A DNA stretch of 64,000 bases from Novosphingobium sp. PhB165. Its GTDB lineage: Bacteria; Pseudomonadota; Alphaproteobacteria; Sphingomonadales; Sphingomonadaceae. The DNA lies in assembly GCF_004341845.1 (NCBI RefSeq), contig NZ_SLVB01000013.1:1-64000 (forward strand), in the 5' to 3' direction. This document shows, piece by piece, positions 61,571-64,000 of the stretch (position 1 is its first letter; each line of letters opens with the position of its first letter). The position numbers and the translations under genes are program-made. Under the pieces are notes generated by a model. That model saw only the letters and a program-made list of their open reading frames with translations. It did not search any database and had not been told where the DNA came from.

Positions 61571-61596
61571 GGAACTCGATATACGTCTCGCGCTTT
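61571..61596 (+). promoter_or_regulatory. Candidate EcfG-type promoter for small membrane protein
   Basis: GGAAC (61571-61575), 17 bases, CTTT (61593-61596), one mismatch from CGTT. The -10 element coincides with the first bases of the 19-bp palindrome 61593-61633, so a regulator binding the palindrome would cover the -10 and start site. Confidence 0.4.
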
Positions 61597-61633
61597 CGAC
61601 ATTTATATCGCTCTGCGATATAAATGTCGAAAG
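61593..61633. promoter_or_regulatory. 19-bp perfect palindrome, probable operator
   Basis: Left arm CTTTCGACATTTATATCGC (61593-61611), spacer TCT (61612-61614), right arm its exact complement (61615-61633). It lies 44 bases before the ATG of the small membrane protein, overlapping a GGAAC-N17-CTTT element. No U-tract follows, so it is more likely an operator (or an mRNA 5' stem-loop) than a terminator. Confidence 0.55.
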
Positions 61634-61676
61634 GAAGGAGGCCGCCACAGCGGCTTTGGCTGGAGAGGAGCGTGCA

Positions 61677-61967
61677 ATGTTTCTCGTAGGCGAAATGCTC
61701 GGGGCGATCGGCCTCGTTTTAGGAAGCCTGCTCGCTGCCGGACTGGTGTGCGGGATTGCAACAAGTGTTGCAGACCGATTGCATCATCATAATTGGGCGG
61801 GTTTTTTCGTACTGGCAATTCTGGCAGCAACATTGCTCGCGGGTCTCGCGCACAGCGACTTTATCAAGCTGGGACTTACCTACGGCGTGTTCGGCGCGCT
61901 GGCGCTCATCCTCGCTAGCCGCATGAATAAAGGCTCATCCAACCACCTCAACCAGGATAACAAGTAA
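61677..61967 (+). CDS. Small two- or three-helix membrane protein
   Basis: A 96-residue membrane protein with hydrophobic segments at about 5-28, 40-58 and 62-80 and a polar tail N-H-L-N-Q-D-N-K. A His-rich loop (L-H-H-H-N-W) lies between the first two helices. It starts at ATG 61677, nine bases after GGAGAGGAG. Upstream regulatory signals are unusually elaborate (palindrome plus EcfG-like promoter). Family not recognised. The stop TAA overlaps a downstream ATG. Confidence 0.65.
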   Translation: MFLVGEMLGAIGLVLGSLLAAGLVCGIATSVADRLHHHNWAGFFVLAILAATLLAGLAHSDFIKLGLTYGVFGALALILASRMNKGSSNHLNQDNK

Positions 61968-62158
61968 TGGAGGGGCGTTGCTGGAACTATCCTGCCCTGC
62001 TTAGCGAAGTGGGAGAATGCCACAGACCTGGGCGATCGGCACTTCGCACTCTTGTCCGACGCATCCGGCAAGAAGCCTTTCCTGAGATCAATGATCCAGC
62101 GTTGAGGAGACGCCAAGTAAGACGAGCGATCGAAGCGGTCATTCGAACGCCCCAGTAA
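61967..62158 (+). CDS. Hypothetical small basic protein coupled to upstream gene
   Basis: A possible 63-residue protein, Arg-rich (about one residue in five), with no membrane segment. Its ATG overlaps the preceding stop codon (TAATG), but it has no independent ribosome site. It matches no family I recognise and may be non-coding. Confidence 0.3.
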   Translation: MEGRCWNYPALLSEVGECHRPGRSALRTLVRRIRQEAFPEINDPALRRRQVRRAIEAVIRTPQ

Positions 62159-62579
62159 GAGTTGGGATGGACCTCTGAACCAATTCATCAGAAGGAAACC
62201 CTTAAATTCGCCCACCTTCCTTTAAATTCGCACACCTTCCTCTAAATTCGCACACCTTCCTATCGTTTGCAAATCATCAAAGGCGGTATTTTGACACTCA
62301 ACTGAAGTCACAGCCGACGTCGCCGGACGAAATTCACGTAATCAGAGCAACATCAACGTTATCGCGACAATCTTTAGAAATAACGTCATGCAAATTCTTC
62401 GCCGTTGAGATGATGGTTTGCGCACGAGACGGATCGATCGCAAATTTCTATTTCGGAACCAAAAGCTGTCGATCCTCTTAGCGTCATAAGTTTATGGATC
62501 GTCGCAACTCGAGTTTATCGTCGGCAAGCGCCCGATTGTGGACCTTCCTGAGGCCTTGCAACAATCCCGAAAGCGGACC
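62159..62579. other. Intergenic region with 20-bp tandem repeats
   Basis: A 421-base spacer between convergent or end-to-end genes. It is more A/T-rich than its neighbours and contains three tandem 20-bp repeats (62201-62260). No gene recognised. Confidence 0.45.
62201..62260. repeat. Three tandem 20-bp repeats
   Basis: Three consecutive units of the form YTTAAATTCGCACACCTTCC: 62201-62220, 62221-62240 and 62241-62260. Units two and three differ at one base, unit one at two or three. A partial fourth copy (TAT) follows. Direct iterons of this size can be protein-binding sites or replication slippage products. Confidence 0.8.
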
Positions 62580-64000
62580 TTAGTCCACTGACTCGAAGTC
62601 ACCTGGCCTCCAACTTCCGTCGAACGCCGGTCTTTCGGGACCATAGATACGGAAATAAACAAACCAGCCCTTGCCCGGCAGCGTTTGGAGCCAGTAATCT
62701 TCCTGGCCTGCAGGTGCAACCGGCGCGAAGTAAAGGTCGACGCTGTCGCCCTCCAACCCACGCAATTCGAAGAGGGAGCGCAACGCTGCCTTGCCTTGCG
62801 CGGTTACGATCTCACTTCGCGTTTCTGGATCGTAGAGGGTCACCGACCAGAACAGACGTGCGGGCACGGGCAGAGGCACGCGCAGCCGATAGGTCTTGCC
62901 GCCGTCGACATAGTTTCCATCCGTATCGCGCAGGCCAAGCCAATAGAGCGAACCCGCGTGCTCGTCGCGGCGGAACATTGCGGGGGACTCGACTTGGGCC
63001 TGGAAAAACCATTTCTCCCGTGCCTCAAGGTCGCGCCTGGCAGGCAGATCCCAAATGCTCTGCTCTGGCCGCTTGCCCGCCCATTCCCAGTGGCGATCAT
63101 GCCAGGCTTGGCGATCGGCGCGGCGATCTGCAAAGGACTGCACACGCATCTGGGCATTGGCCAGCCGCGCCGCTTTTGAGAGTATTTCGGTCATTCGCGC
63201 GTCAGGCTCGAAAGGCTTACCTTTTTCGATGCCGAGAGAGGCTAGCCGACCGTATTCCATGCGGTACGGTTCATAGGATGGTTCGCGGTCCACGACATCG
63301 TGGAGCACTCGCCAATATTCGAGGCGATTTTCCCAATCGAAGGCAGTGAACTGGATATAGGTCTGACCGATGTCGATCCAGTCAAGCGCGGCAAGATTTT
63401 CGCTCGAACCCAGCCGATAGAACTTGACCGTTTTCAGCAACGCTATGGCTGCATCGACATCGCCGCCCTGGGGAATGGCCCGTACCATCACCAAGACGCG
63501 GTTCGTAGAAGATTCCCCTGCAAAATAGTCCGCTGGGAGCGCCCCTTCATATCCAGGTGGCAGGATGATGTGTTTGCCACCCTTGCCGCCGTCAGGACCG
63601 GGTACGCCCATGTCCATTACATAGCGCTGGTTGGCGTCGTTCACTACGGACATCAGGGCCCCAGGAGGGAACTCGAACACCATCGGCCCTCCGCTTAGAT
63701 CGATCACAGCGCCGGTATAGGGGGTATCTGAATTCGGCGTGAGCACCGTTTGTGACGGACTGCCATTCAAGAGCAGATAGCCATGGTTTGGCTTGAGGCC
63801 AGCTTGCGCGTTGCCGCTGAAAGTGCCTGCGAACGAAACTGTTGGAAAGAAGAACTTGTATGCTTCGATCGCGCGGATCAGATCGGCATCGTCATAGGCC
63901 TTTTGAATAGCTTCTTCAGTGGGAAAGCCACCCTCTATCGAATAGTCTTCGCCGATAGCGAGGGCGGCTTGAGCGGAAGCGCTGTCATCGACCATGTGAA
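62580..64000 (-). CDS. DUF1254/DUF1214-family protein (5' end outside window)
   Basis: At least 471 residues, open through the right edge. An N-terminal DUF1254 domain (A-I-E-A-Y-K-F-F-F-P, then S-D-T-P-Y-T, D-L-S-G-G-P-M-V, D-M-G-V-P-G) is followed by a DUF1214 domain (L-P-V-P-A-R-L-F-W-S-V-T-L-Y-D-P-E-T-R and the end L-Q-T-L-P-G-K-G-W-F-V-Y-F-R-I-Y-G-P). Family members are usually exported, so a signal peptide is expected just beyond 64000. Function unknown; proteins of this type occur with aromatic or xenobiotic catabolism and with surface stress. The ATG at 63995 may be internal. Confidence 0.88.
   Translation of the reverse strand, partial: HMVDDSASAQAALAIGEDYSIEGGFPTEEAIQKAYDDADLIRAIEAYKFFFPTVSFAGTFSGNAQAGLKPNHGYLLLNGSPSQTVLTPNSDTPYTGAVIDLSGGPMVFEFPPGALMSVVNDANQRYVMDMGVPGPDGGKGGKHIILPPGYEGALPADYFAGESSTNRVLVMVRAIPQGGDVDAAIALLKTVKFYRLGSSENLAALDWIDIGQTYIQFTAFDWENRLEYWRVLHDVVDREPSYEPYRMEYGRLASLGIEKGKPFEPDARMTEILSKAARLANAQMRVQSFADRRADRQAWHDRHWEWAGKRPEQSIWDLPARRDLEAREKWFFQAQVESPAMFRRDEHAGSLYWLGLRDTDGNYVDGGKTYRLRVPLPVPARLFWSVTLYDPETRSEIVTAQGKAALRSLFELRGLEGDSVDLYFAPVAPAGQEDYWLQTLPGKGWFVYFRIYGPERPAFDGSWRPGDFESVD

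Larger units (their letters stand above)
61016..61676. other. Intergenic region with SDR-like relic and large palindrome
   Basis: No intact gene. A short plus-strand frame with I-D-G-G-W (61120-61242) may be an SDR tail relic, and a 19-bp palindrome (61593-61633) overlaps a promoter-like element before the small membrane protein at 61677. The middle part (61250-61550) shows nothing recognisable. Confidence 0.4.

Noticed and set aside
1..64000. CRISPR arrays, tRNA/rRNA genes, prophage or intact IS
   Set aside because: No regularly spaced repeats beyond the three 20-bp tandem units, no cloverleaf-like or rRNA-like segments recognised, and no intact transposase or integrase frame found by reading.

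Overview
The window is 64 kb of GC-rich DNA (about 60-63% by eye). It looks like an alphaproteobacterium, most likely order Sphingomonadales. This is inferred from the gene families present: a two-partner secretion pair with MBG repeats, many small stress proteins, PaoABC-type and PQQ-type dehydrogenases, and promoter-like sites of the EcfG general-stress sigma factor type (GGAAC-N16/17-CGTT-like). No rRNA, tRNA, CRISPR array, integrase or intact insertion sequence was seen. Nothing in the sequence decides between chromosome and large replicon.

Layout. 1-2801: the 3' end of a secreted MBG-repeat protein and its FhaC/ShlB-type outer-membrane exporter. 3459-5224: an Nramp-like metal transporter and a DUF421 protein. 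5444-12578: an isochorismatase-like hydrolase, Ku, a small conserved protein, a thioredoxin-reductase-like flavoprotein, a low-affinity iron permease family protein, a PRC-barrel protein and a SLC13 carrier. 12653-13556: a UdgX-like uracil-DNA glycosylase with a small hydrophilic protein. 13860-25368: a tightly overlapping 12-gene operon, actABCDEF - small membrane protein - sco - coxBACD, encoding alternative complex III and an A2-type caa3 cytochrome oxidase. 25403-31217: a sorbosone-dehydrogenase-like lipoprotein with DUF2231, an MscS channel, DUF763, and a YihY/BrkB protein whose 5' end looks frameshifted. 31678-37521: a patatin lipoprotein, a second low-affinity iron permease homologue, and a PaoABC-type molybdenum aldehyde oxidoreductase. 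37698-45544: a hybrid histidine kinase, a KatE-type catalase, a CsbD-like protein and a P2-type cation ATPase. 45545-47357: a gene-free, decayed 1.8 kb stretch. 47358-50690: two tiny proteins and membrane PQQ glucose dehydrogenase. 51316-57001: a sensory operon (large hybrid kinase, CheR, truncated CheB, receiver-kinase). 57213-62158: stress-type small proteins, a zinc metallopeptidase and an SDR. 62580-end: a DUF1254 protein running off the window.

How it fits together. The respiratory operon should carry electrons from quinol through ActB/C/F and haem proteins ActA/ActE to the cytochrome c domain fused to CoxB and then to oxygen. PQQ glucose dehydrogenase could feed the same quinone pool; the acceptors of the sorbosone-type and aldehyde dehydrogenases are not shown by the sequence. 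The genes around it (Ku, UdgX-like, KatE, CsbD-like, YflT-like, BrkB, MscS, SDR) resemble a general-stress set, and several have EcfG-like promoters.

The least ordinary signals are: the ACIII-caa3 operon with a CTG-like start for actA and an unassigned membrane protein inside it; a UdgX homologue lacking the expected Fe-S cysteines; a pair of about 208-bp diverged direct repeats centred on a dyad and bracketing the glucose dehydrogenase segment; a 19-bp perfect palindrome over a putative promoter; a CheB internally deleted but still translationally coupled; and the yihY promoter/SD/ATG that points into the wrong frame.
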